Source: Deltaproteobacteria bacterium (GTDB lineage Bacteria > Desulfobacterota > Desulfobacteria > Desulfobacterales > JAUVGT01). Taken from it: a stretch of 18,404 nucleotides of DNA. The notes below the pieces were generated by a model. The model made no database searches. It saw only the letters and a list, made by a program, of their open reading frames with translations, and was not told the origin of the DNA. This document shows, piece by piece, positions 1 through 6,321 of this stretch (its first letter is position 1; each line of letters begins with the position of its first letter). The DNA is taken from the NCBI GenBank assembly GCA_030593645.1, contig JAUVGT010000036.1, positions 1 to 18,404 of the forward strand, given 5' to 3'. The position numbers and the translations under genes were made by a program.

Positions 1-2
1 AT

Positions 3-560
3 GAGGCTGGCGTAAAAACAGATCCTGAAACCGGTCTCATTGAAATTGATGAAACGTATCGTACGAGCATTTCATCAATCTACGCAATCGGTGATCTGAT
101 TTATGGCCCCCTGCTCGCTCACAAAGCATCTGCGGAAGGGATTGCTGCAGTGGAGTGTATCGCCGGACATGCCGGTGAAGTGAATTATGACACGATTCCC
201 GCGGTGGTATACACATGGCCGGAAGTTGCCTGGGTTGGGTTGACCGAGGAACAGGTCAAAGAACGGAAAATTCCATATTGTACGGGAAGCTATCCTTTTT
301 CAGGCGCCGGCCGTGCCCGGTGCATGGGAGAAAGTGAAGGATTTGTCAAGGTCATCGCGCATGGTAAAACAGACCGATTACTCGGTATCCATATTATTGG
401 TCCCAGGGCCGCGGATATGATTTCAGAAGGTGTTCTGGCTATGGAATTTGGAGCAAGTTCCGAGGATATCGCAAGAACCGTGCATGGCCATCCTACATTT
501 TCAGAAGCCCTTCAGGAAGCTGCTATGGCGGTCAGAAAATGTTCGATTTATGCTTCATAG
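3..560 (+). CDS. lpdA: Dihydrolipoamide dehydrogenase, C-terminal part (5' end outside window)
   Basis: This is the last 185 residues of a pyridine nucleotide-disulfide oxidoreductase; the frame is open from the left edge. Seen: the FAD-contacting segment YAIGDL near residues 30-35 of the fragment, followed by the dimerisation domain that starts around NYDTIPAVVYTWPEVAWVG and ends with the HGHPTFSE motif, whose His and Glu form the active-site pair supplied by the partner subunit. The enzyme reoxidises dihydrolipoyl groups of 2-oxoacid dehydrogenase or glycine cleavage complexes and reduces NAD+. The redox-active CxxxxC disulfide and the N-terminal FAD motif would lie upstream and cannot be checked. 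Which complex it serves is unknown because its operon neighbours are outside the window. It converges with the next gene, with only 16 bases between the two stop codons and no clear terminator. Confidence 0.93.
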   Translation, partial: EAGVKTDPETGLIEIDETYRTSISSIYAIGDLIYGPLLAHKASAEGIAAVECIAGHAGEVNYDTIPAVVYTWPEVAWVGLTEEQVKERKIPYCTGSYPFSGAGRARCMGESEGFVKVIAHGKTDRLLGIHIIGPRAADMISEGVLAMEFGASSEDIARTVHGHPTFSEALQEAAMAVRKCSIYAS

Positions 561-576
561 ATATATTAGAACCCCC

Positions 577-1683
577 TCATTTTGTGACTATCTGCTTCCC
601 TTCTTTACTGAAAAGTAAAATATAGATAAAAAAAGTGTAACAAATCAGAGCACTTATGGCAAAAATCCGGGAATAGGTTCCCAGTGGGGCAAGAATAATG
701 GCCGTGAGCCAGTGAATGGTGATGACCCATTTTGAATTCATTCGGATGGGGAAATCATTTCTCCTGCAGATTACCGCAAGTCCGGTAAGATTCCACCCAT
801 ACAGTGACGCAAACGAATGCATTCGAAGCAAAAACTTCATGCTGTCATGGGGATAATCCGGTTTGAATTCCAGGAGGATATATATGATGCCGGTTACAGC
901 CGTGTAAAGTAGAAAAAATATGCCCGAGGTCAAGAAATATTTTTCCTGTGTCTTTTCAGCGAGATTTTTATATAAATAGTAAACCAGGATGACCGAAAGA
1001 AAAAGAATTGCAGTCACCACCACTTGCGGGATCAGTTTTTCATAAAGAATAAATATGAAAAAAATGATCACACCCAGATTAACATTCCAGAATCCCATAT
1101 TTTGCAGTTTGAAGATTAGTTTTGATAATTTGCCGGTCATATACGAAAAAATGACAGACATGGTGATTAAAGAAATCGGAAAGGAAAAACCAAGAAAGAA
1201 TGTATTGAGCTTCAGTTTAGGATAGGAAAACCATTTTAGATATTCATTATTTAAAATGACAAGTCCGGAGATAACCAGACCGATGGACAGGCAAAGCAGG
1301 GCGGCGTGGTGAAATTTTTTTGATACCGGGTAAGTCGGACTGAAAAACGAAAAAGGAAAAAATGAAAAGTGTTTGATCCTTACGGATTCGACGATGCCCG
1401 CGAGAAGAACCGCAGTGATGATGGCAGGTACAAACAGGTTTAAAAAGGAAAAAACAGCAAACAATAGAGAAGTCAGGAGAAAAATAATTGCCCTTGTGCT
1501 AACCCTTCGCTTCCCTTCGGTATAATAAATTAATATTGTCCCTCCGGTGCACAGATTGAAAAGGAAGATATGCAGCCTTTCAAAATCGTACAATGTTGTG
1601 TCCGGTATAAATAGGTGAAAGAATCCGAACAGCAGTGCCAGAATCATCAGTCCCATTAGAATGATTTTAAATCTCAAACTCAT
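577..1683 (-). CDS. Multi-pass membrane protein of unknown function
   Basis: The predicted protein has 368 residues. ATG at 1683 is preferred over a TTG six codons upstream, because the only G-rich stretch (TTGGGG) is spaced for the ATG. About ten to twelve hydrophobic segments cover nearly the whole length, so it should sit in the inner membrane. Conserved-looking polar residues within or near the helices include a histidine in YDFERLHIFLFN (first third), MHSFASLYGWNLTG and IHWLTAIILAPLG (last third). Histidines followed by YGW in a helical bundle recall haem-binding proteins such as NnrS or the haem-copper oxidase subunit I superfamily, but the match is too weak to name a family. It stands alone on the minus strand, convergent with lpdA and divergent from the regulator gene at 2136. 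An 18-bp palindrome lies about 110 bases upstream of its start. Confidence 0.75.
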   Translation of the reverse strand: MSLRFKIILMGLMILALLFGFFHLFIPDTTLYDFERLHIFLFNLCTGGTILIYYTEGKRRVSTRAIIFLLTSLLFAVFSFLNLFVPAIITAVLLAGIVESVRIKHFSFFPFSFFSPTYPVSKKFHHAALLCLSIGLVISGLVILNNEYLKWFSYPKLKLNTFFLGFSFPISLITMSVIFSYMTGKLSKLIFKLQNMGFWNVNLGVIIFFIFILYEKLIPQVVVTAILFLSVILVYYLYKNLAEKTQEKYFLTSGIFFLLYTAVTGIIYILLEFKPDYPHDSMKFLLRMHSFASLYGWNLTGLAVICRRNDFPIRMNSKWVITIHWLTAIILAPLGTYSRIFAISALICYTFFIYILLFSKEGKQIVTK

Positions 1684-1791
1684 GGGGCGTATATACCCCA
1701 ACTTCCAATAACTGGCAATGAAAAACAGATATCCGTTTGGATGGTTTGTTTGGGTCAGAGGATAAGAATGTGTATTAATGTGGGTTTTGGT

Positions 1792-1809
1792 TGATACATA
1801 TATGTATCA
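1792..1809. promoter_or_regulatory. Perfect 18-bp palindrome, candidate operator (copy 1)
   Basis: The sequence TGATACATATATGTATCA is its own reverse complement. It lies between the divergent genes starting at 1683 (minus) and 2136 (plus). On the minus strand it overlaps the spacer and -10 area of a possible promoter (TTGAAA, then 16 bases, then TATGTA), which would suit repression of the membrane protein gene. On the plus strand it lies about 80 bases before the predicted start site of the 1854-1881 promoter, a position that could suit an activator. A second palindrome with the same outer seven bases lies at 9942-9959. The cognate regulator is not known. Confidence 0.55.
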
Positions 1810-1853
1810 TGAGACATTTCAATATGATTTACACTTTCGAAATTTCCCATAAG

Positions 1854-1881
1854 TTGACAAATAAGCTCTATATATTATAAC
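1854..1881 (+). promoter_or_regulatory. Sigma-70-type promoter for the NtrC-family regulator gene
   Basis: A perfect -35 hexamer TTGACA at 1854-1859 is followed after 16 bases by TATAAC at 1876-1881 (five of six to consensus). Transcription would start near 1888, giving a leader of about 250 nucleotides that includes the whole dispersed repeat at 1909-2060 before the coding start at 2136. Confidence 0.55.
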
Positions 1882-1908
1882 AAATAGAATCTGATCCTAT
1901 GGACCAGG

Positions 1909-2060
1909 GCATTTCGCAATCATTCAACGCCCCGGTTAAATAATAAGTACAGATTTAACAGGGCAGGTAAGATAAGTACGTTTCATGATTACGAAATTTG
2001 CACGCCTTGAATTTGAACTCTTTACGAAACCGTCACATTCGGACTTGTTACGAGACCATC
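1909..2060 (+). repeat. Dispersed repeat, copy A (152 bp)
   Basis: This stretch matches the reverse complement of 17705-17855 almost end to end, with roughly nine substitutions and one single-base gap by manual alignment (about 93% identity). Its right end holds two related sub-motifs 26 bases apart, CTTTACGAAACCGTC at 2020-2034 and GTTACGAGACCATC ending at 2060; similar single motifs recur at 4150, 9842 and 17894. Homology stops at 1909: the bases upstream do not match the outer part of copy B, so copy A looks like a one-sided or truncated element. A small open frame (start at 1986) runs through it in both copies, but copy differences change amino acids freely, so it is unlikely to be a gene. 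Confidence 0.9.
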
Positions 2061-2135
2061 AAATATTTGGATCGAAACTTCTCAAGGCAAAGAGCAGGGA
2101 ACCAAGAGATAACAGCTAAAAGCCGACGGCCAATT

Positions 2136-3506
2136 ATGGAAAATAGTATAATCATAATTGATGATGAAAAAGATTTTCTCCAGACCATTAAACGCGGTTT
2201 GATCCTGGCCGGATTCAATAACATCCGCGTTGAAAGTGATTCGGAGAATGCGGCTGATATTTTTAAGTCCGGGGAAACATCATTTGATGTTGCGTTGCTT
2301 GATATTACAATGCCCGGTACAAACGGTATTGAACTGCTTGATATCATAAAACAAACCAATCCTGAAACCGAATGCATCATGATCACGGCAGTTGATGATG
2401 CAGCCACAGCGGTACAATCCTTAAAAAAAGGGGCTTATGATTATCTGGTCAAACCGGTTGATCAGGATTCACTGGTCAACGCGATTAATCGCGCGATTGA
2501 ACGAAAAAGATTATTTTTTATTGCGGATCTGGCAAAGCGTGGTGATATCCCGGATCTTGTGAAACCGGAAGCGTTTACCGATATCATTACGCAGGATAAA
2601 ATATTGCAACGGATATTAAAAGAAGCCGAGCTTCATGCAGCAAGCAATATTCCTGTTTTAATCACCGGTGAAAGCGGTACGGGTAAGGAACTTTTAGCAA
2701 GAGCGGTCCACAATGCCGGAACCAGAGCGTCCACTGTTTTTGTGCCTGTTAATATGGCTGCGTTAACCGGCAGTCTTTTTGACTCCGAATTTTTTGGACA
2801 TATAAAAGGGACCTTTACAGGTGCGGATAAAAATCGTAAGGGATATCTTGAGATTACAAGTCAGGGTACATTATTTTTGGATGAGATCGGAACACTCCCA
2901 TTTGATCTGCAGGGGAAACTGCTGCGGGTGATACAGGAAGGGGAGTATACTAAACTGGGGACAAATAGTCCTGTAAAAACAGATGCGAGATTCATCACAG
3001 CAACAAATGAAAACCTTGAAAAACTTGTAAAAAAGAAACTTTTTCGAGCCGATTTGTATTATCGTCTGAAGGGTGGACTGCTTCATCTCCCGCCTTTGAG
3101 AGAGAGGAAGAAAGATATACCGCTTCTTGTCAGGCATTTTATTAAAGATCTTACCGGAGAAGAGGTGACATCAATCGACGATCATGTTCTGTCTATTTTA
3201 ATGGATTATGATTTTCCAGGAAATATACGCGAATTAAAATCGATAATCAGTTCAGCGATTAATCTTTCTCAAAACAAGCCGATTACCCGTGTCCACTTGC
3301 CGTCAGAATTAAAAAAAATAAAGACGAAAAAAAAGACCGTCAAACATCAATTAACTGAAGATTTCCTGCCGCTTTTTCAAATGGAAAAAAGCCATATTCT
3401 CCGGACATATCAAGCGATGAACAAAAATAAATCTCAAACAGCAAGGATTCTGGGCATTGCCCTTAATACTCTCAGAAAAAAACTTGAATCATATGGTGAA
3501 AAGTAA
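2136..3506 (+). CDS. NtrC-family sigma-54 response regulator (receiver, AAA+, Fis HTH)
   Basis: This 456-residue protein has a receiver domain (about 1-120) with acidic D9 and D10, phosphoacceptor D56, T84 and K106. A sigma-54-interacting AAA+ domain follows (about 150-385), with Walker A GESGTGKE at 178-185, a sigma-54 contact loop GTFTGA at 225-230 and Walker B ending in D249-E250. A Fis-type helix-turn-helix lies near 430-452 (SQTARILGIALNTLRKKL). Phosphorylated family members form rings that use ATP to open sigma-54 promoters. ATG at 2136 is chosen because the receiver fold starts there; the 46-residue upstream extension is repeat DNA. No strong Shine-Dalgarno precedes it. No histidine kinase is adjacent, so the kinase partner is unknown. 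A plausible target is the sigma-54-like promoter at 3816-3832, by proximity only. Confidence 0.93.
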   Translation: MENSIIIIDDEKDFLQTIKRGLILAGFNNIRVESDSENAADIFKSGETSFDVALLDITMPGTNGIELLDIIKQTNPETECIMITAVDDAATAVQSLKKGAYDYLVKPVDQDSLVNAINRAIERKRLFFIADLAKRGDIPDLVKPEAFTDIITQDKILQRILKEAELHAASNIPVLITGESGTGKELLARAVHNAGTRASTVFVPVNMAALTGSLFDSEFFGHIKGTFTGADKNRKGYLEITSQGTLFLDEIGTLPFDLQGKLLRVIQEGEYTKLGTNSPVKTDARFITATNENLEKLVKKKLFRADLYYRLKGGLLHLPPLRERKKDIPLLVRHFIKDLTGEEVTSIDDHVLSILMDYDFPGNIRELKSIISSAINLSQNKPITRVHLPSELKKIKTKKKTVKHQLTEDFLPLFQMEKSHILRTYQAMNKNKSQTARILGIALNTLRKKLESYGEK

Positions 3507-3587
3507 ACATCCGGATCCAGCCCCGTAAAGCGCGATGGCACCTCTGCCGGATTGAATCCACTCAATTCTACTGTTCAAAATTGGATA

Positions 3588-3662
3588 GTCAGTTTTTGCA
3601 CAGTCGTACCATATCGCTTTGATAATATTCAGATAAAATATTCCTGTTATGCAATAACTGAC
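3588..3662. repeat. 13-bp inverted repeat, candidate upstream activating sites
   Basis: Left arm GTCAGTTTTTGCA (3588-3600) and right arm TGCAATAACTGAC (3650-3662) pair at 12 of 13 positions, with 49 bases between. They lie roughly 180-255 bases before the predicted sigma-54 start site, within the range used by enhancer-binding proteins. They could be two half-sites or paired sites for one of the neighbouring activators, or the stem of a long hairpin. The evidence is geometry only. Confidence 0.35.
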
Positions 3663-3815
3663 TGTTCTTTTGTTCACAATAAAGGATTAATTCACCATTC
3701 CTTCAAATCCGTTGATAACGTGTCGGGGATCGTTGAGACTGAAGAGTAAACCAAGTCTTTGAGATGACATAGAATATAAGCTCTTAGAAGAAAACCTTCA
3801 GAAGATCCGGCTAAG

Positions 3816-3832
3816 TCGGCATGTTTTATGCT
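3816..3832 (+). promoter_or_regulatory. Sigma-54 (-24/-12) promoter for the small-ORF operon
   Basis: TCGGCATGTTTTATGCT matches the sigma-54 consensus YTGGCACGNNNNTTGCW at most fixed positions, with GG at 3818-3819 and GC at 3830-3831 separated by exactly ten bases. Mismatches are C for T before GG, T for C at the end of the -24 box, and A for T in the -12 box. Transcription would begin near 3843, about 50 bases before the ATG at 3892. The presence of two enhancer-binding protein genes on either side supports the call. Confidence 0.6.
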
Positions 3833-3891
3833 GTTACATATTTATAAAGATAAAAAACAGTATCATTGAATGTGTGAATAGAGGAGGCAGC

Positions 3892-4107
3892 ATGAATGAA
3901 TATACAAATACAATACCAGCAAGGACTTTAAATATCGAAGAGAATAATGGGGTAGTATCCAGCCTTTACAGTCTTATGGAGGCTATTAATCATGAAACAA
4001 AACCGGGGGAAGAACACATTGTCCCTACTATCGTAAACCACATGTTAAAATCCGGTAAAGTCAAGCTTTTATGCAGCAAACCGGAATGTGCCAATTTCGT
4101 AAACTGA
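3892..4107 (+). CDS. Small protein of unknown function (71 aa)
   Basis: ATG at 3892 is preceded by GAGGAGG at a good distance; a GTG six codons upstream overlaps that ribosome binding site and is rejected. The protein has no signal peptide or membrane segment. The middle (SLYSLMEAINHE) and the part HIVPTIVNHMLKSGKVK look helical, and the C-terminus carries two cysteines in CSKPEC. I do not recognise a named family. It is the first gene behind the sigma-54-like promoter and is followed after 91 bases by an enhancer-binding protein gene, so it may be the main product or a regulatory partner of that activator. The strong ribosome binding site suggests it is well translated. Confidence 0.7.
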   Translation: MNEYTNTIPARTLNIEENNGVVSSLYSLMEAINHETKPGEEHIVPTIVNHMLKSGKVKLLCSKPECANFVN

Positions 4108-4149
4108 CTGTATTCTTAATTGGTGCTGGCAACAGGAAGTGTTTCTAAG

Positions 4150-4171
4150 TTGGACGTTTTACGAAACCGTC
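4150..4171 (+). repeat. Solo copy of the short dispersed motif
   Basis: TTGGACGTTTTACGAAACCGTC closely resembles the terminal motif of the repeat elements at 2041-2060, 9842-9864 and 17894-17915. It sits in the 91-base gap between the small protein gene and the next activator gene, about 27 bases upstream of that start codon. Confidence 0.65.
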
Positions 4172-4198
4172 ATTCTTAAATCTTAAAAAGGTGAACCT

Positions 4199-5260
4199 AT
4201 GTATTCTCATGCAAATGATCAAAAGCAGGATAAATTAGATAAAAAAATTATTCACCTGAATAGCAGCCGTAAAGAAACAACGGCGGGACCTGTTTTGAAT
4301 CAGCATAATGGCTTTAGGGGAATCATTGGCCGTCACAGGAAAATGCTCGAAGTCTATGAGCAGATTCAAAAAGTATCGAGATATGATTATCCTGTACAGA
4401 TATTCGGTGAAACAGGGACCGGCAAGGAACTGGTTGCAAAAGCGATTCACAGTGAAAGTGACCGAAGAGATGGACCTTTTGTCCCGGTGAATTGTGGAGC
4501 TCTTCCGGAGGGTCTGGTGGAAAGCGAACTTTTCGGACATGAAAAAGGATCTTTTACCAGCGCCAACCGACATAAGAAGGGAAGATTTGAGCTCGCGGAT
4601 GGCGGGACAATATTCCTCGATGAAGTTGCGGAGTTATCAAAATACATGCAGGTTAAGCTTCTAAGGGTACTTCAGGAGGGAAAGTTCGAAAGAGTGGGGG
4701 GAGAAAAAACACTGTCTTCGAATGTCAGGGTGATCAGCGCCTCAAACAAGGAACTGAAAAGGGAAATGAGCAAGAATAAATTCAGGCCCGATCTTTACTA
4801 TCGTCTGAATGTTGTTCCCATTGATCTTCCACCCTTAAACAGAAAAAAAAGCGATATCCCATCGCTTGTTGAACATTTTTTAAACATGGCCTTTAGACAG
4901 TATCCCCATCAAAATAAACTCCTTATGACAGAAGATGCCATGATGATGCTCATGGAGTACGCATGGCCGGGAAACGTGCGTGAACTTCAAAACACGTTGC
5001 AATATGCTTGTGTGCAGAGTAATGGGGAATTTATTACCGCTAATGATCTGCCCTTTGAAATTCAGCAAATCCGTCAATTTGACAGACGACGAGGACCATC
5101 AAAAAAACTGGATGTTCATTCAGTGAAACATATTTTAAAAAAAACAGGGGGTAATAAGACCGAAGCCGCGAAACAGCTGGGTGTGGGCCGGGCAACATTA
5201 TACCGGTTTTTTGATGAATTTCCGGAATTTATTAAGATGCCCTGTGCGTCTCACGCTTAG
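4199..5260 (+). CDS. Receiver-less sigma-54 enhancer-binding protein (AAA+, Fis HTH)
   Basis: This 353-residue activator has only about 40 low-complexity residues before its AAA+ domain, so it lacks a receiver or sensor domain, like PspF-type activators. Seen: Walker A GETGTGKE at 70-77, a sigma-54 contact loop GSFTSA at 117-122 in place of the usual GAFTGA, Walker B ending in D141-E142, RPDLYYRLNV, the WPGNVRELQN segment, and a Fis-type helix-turn-helix near 313-342 (GGNKTEAAKQLGVGRATLYRFF). The loop keeps the key Phe-Thr but has Ser for the second Gly. Start supported by AAGGTG upstream. With no sensory domain, activity is probably controlled by expression or by a partner protein; the small protein before it and the lone receiver directly after it are candidates. 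Spacing to the receiver gene is three bases, indicating co-translation. Confidence 0.92.
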   Translation: MYSHANDQKQDKLDKKIIHLNSSRKETTAGPVLNQHNGFRGIIGRHRKMLEVYEQIQKVSRYDYPVQIFGETGTGKELVAKAIHSESDRRDGPFVPVNCGALPEGLVESELFGHEKGSFTSANRHKKGRFELADGGTIFLDEVAELSKYMQVKLLRVLQEGKFERVGGEKTLSSNVRVISASNKELKREMSKNKFRPDLYYRLNVVPIDLPPLNRKKSDIPSLVEHFLNMAFRQYPHQNKLLMTEDAMMMLMEYAWPGNVRELQNTLQYACVQSNGEFITANDLPFEIQQIRQFDRRRGPSKKLDVHSVKHILKKTGGNKTEAAKQLGVGRATLYRFFDEFPEFIKMPCASHA

Positions 5261-5263
5261 ATC

Positions 5264-5632
5264 ATGGATAAAACAATAACCATACTGGTGGTTGATGATG
5301 AGAAGGTCCAGCTTGAAACTCTCAAGCGGGGACTTAGAACTCGGGGGTTTCAGGTCTGCACGGCTATAAATGGAAGAGATGCCTTGAAAAGTTTAAATAA
5401 TTCAGGTAAGGTCGATCTTGTTATTACCGATTATACCATGCCTGAAATGAACGGCGTGGAGTTGTGTGATAAAATTCGGGATACGTTTAAAAATATCCCG
5501 GTAATCATCATGACTGCCTTCGGTGATAAGGAAATTGCTTTGGATGCTTTACGTCATGGGTGTAACGGGTTTATTGACAAGCCATTTACCCTGGATGAAT
5601 TAATGAATTTGGTTAATCGTGTAATTATATAA
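5264..5632 (+). CDS. Single-domain CheY-like response regulator
   Basis: This 122-residue protein is a lone receiver domain without an output domain. All phosphorylation residues are present: D11 and D12 for metal binding, phosphoacceptor D56, T84 and K106 followed by P107. The start lies three bases after the preceding activator's stop codon, so the two are translationally linked. It could act as a detached receiver for the receiver-less activator, as a phosphate sink, or in a phosphorelay. Its receiver resembles that of the regulator at 2136 in the LKRGL and KP regions, which suggests shared ancestry within the cluster. There are no chemotaxis genes nearby, so a role at the flagellar motor is unlikely. 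Confidence 0.9.
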   Translation: MDKTITILVVDDEKVQLETLKRGLRTRGFQVCTAINGRDALKSLNNSGKVDLVITDYTMPEMNGVELCDKIRDTFKNIPVIIMTAFGDKEIALDALRHGCNGFIDKPFTLDELMNLVNRVII

Positions 5633-5653
5633 AAACAGATGGAGGAACGTTGA

Positions 5654-6115
5654 ATGGATTTTAAAGACATTGATGAGATTATTTCATACGCAATTGAAAA
5701 AGAAAAAGAAGCAGTAGAGTTTTACGAAGAGCTGAGCAGGATGGAGACCTTTAAAAATCAGAAAAATACTTTCGGAGAATTCGCCCAGGAAGAAAAAAAA
5801 CATGTCGCCCTGTTCGAAAATTTCGGAAAAGATAAGACTAAAATCGCAGAATACAAATTTGAATGGATACCGGATATCAAAAGAAGCGATTATATGGTGG
5901 ATATTACTTATGAGCCGGGTATGCATTATACGGATATACTGCGTCTGGCAATGAAAAGAGAAGAAAAGGCTTTAAAACTTTACAACGACCTTGCCGGTAA
6001 ATCAGATGATGCGGATGTGATCAACCTGTTTAATGTTCTTGCCCAGGAAGAGGCAAAGCACAAATCAATCCTTGAAAAAATTTATGATGATTTTATGGCC
6101 ACACAGGGAGATTGA
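5654..6115 (+). CDS. Ferritin-like diiron protein (rubrerythrin-type four-helix domain)
   Basis: The 153-residue protein shows the duplicated helix pattern of rubrerythrin-type ferritin-like proteins: E19 plus E47-x-x-H50 in the first half, and E104 plus E133-x-x-H136 in the second (EEKKH and EEAKH). These residues would bind two irons. There is no C-terminal rubredoxin domain, so it is not a classical rubrerythrin; it may need a separate rubredoxin-type donor. Known roles for the family are peroxide reduction or iron handling in anaerobes. GGAGG at 5642-5646 precedes the ATG. It is the last gene of the presumed sigma-54 operon, followed by hairpins at 6141-6240, so its expression may be controlled by the activators before it. 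Confidence 0.88.
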   Translation: MDFKDIDEIISYAIEKEKEAVEFYEELSRMETFKNQKNTFGEFAQEEKKHVALFENFGKDKTKIAEYKFEWIPDIKRSDYMVDITYEPGMHYTDILRLAMKREEKALKLYNDLAGKSDDADVINLFNVLAQEEAKHKSILEKIYDDFMATQGD

Positions 6116-6140
6116 TCGGGCAGAGGAAGCGACAATTTAA

Positions 6141-6165
6141 AAGGGCAGACACAAGGCCTGCCCTT
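6141..6165. repeat. Hairpin, REP-like or minus-strand terminator
   Basis: Perfect 8-bp arms AAGGGCAG (6141-6148) and CTGCCCTT (6158-6165) enclose a 9-base loop. Read on the minus strand the stem is followed by a short T run, so it may end transcripts of the operon that finishes at 6322; on the plus strand no T run follows. The right arm and following bases (GCCCTTAC) can also pair with GTAAGGGC at 6193-6200, giving an alternative fold with the next hairpin. Hairpins of this GGGCAG-CTGCCC type are often dispersed intergenic repeats. Confidence 0.45.
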
Positions 6166-6199
6166 ACAAACAAATATCGAACATTAAAAGTCGTAAGGG

Positions 6200-6240
6200 C
6201 GGTTACCCATTATAGTAGGGTTAATCCGTCTTTTTTTTTT
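6200..6240 (+). terminator. Rho-independent terminator after the ferritin-like gene
   Basis: CGGTTACCC at 6200-6208 can pair imperfectly with GGGTTAATCCG at 6218-6228 (small bulges), followed directly by a run of eleven T among 6229-6240. This should end the plus-strand operon 85 bases after its last stop codon. Confidence 0.6.
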
Positions 6241-6321
6241 AGAATGAATTAAAGACGATTGCGATACCGACATCGAATTCCGATTCTTTAGATTCCCACA
6301 ACTTTTCACTGCCTTTTATAT

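Larger units (their letters stand above)
1684..2135. other. Intergenic regulatory region between divergent genes
   Basis: This 452-base gap holds the palindrome at 1792-1809, the promoter at 1854-1881 and the repeat at 1909-2060. The last 75 bases before the regulator start show no further structure. An in-frame upstream extension of the regulator to 1998 exists, but it reads through the repeat and is not part of the conserved receiver domain. Confidence 0.7.
3507..3891. other. Intergenic region ahead of the sigma-54 operon
   Basis: This 385-base gap holds a 13-bp imperfect inverted repeat (arms 3588-3600 and 3650-3662) and the sigma-54-like promoter at 3816-3832, followed by an AT-rich leader and a strong ribosome binding site. 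No conserved coding region was recognised. The arrangement of distal symmetric sites plus a -24/-12 element is typical of enhancer-dependent promoters. Confidence 0.6.

Noticed and set aside
1986..2117. Short open frame (MITKFARLEFE...) through copy A, also seen in copy B on the minus strand (17574-17780)
   Set aside because: Differences between the copies change residues freely, the downstream parts are unrelated, and there is no ribosome binding site. This is repeat DNA.
1998..2135. 46-residue N-terminal extension of the NtrC-type regulator
   Set aside because: It reads through the dispersed repeat; the receiver fold starts at the ATG at 2136.
3552..3749. 65-codon open frame in the gap before the sigma-54 promoter
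   Set aside because: No ribosome binding site, no recognisable sequence, and it overlaps the inverted repeat.
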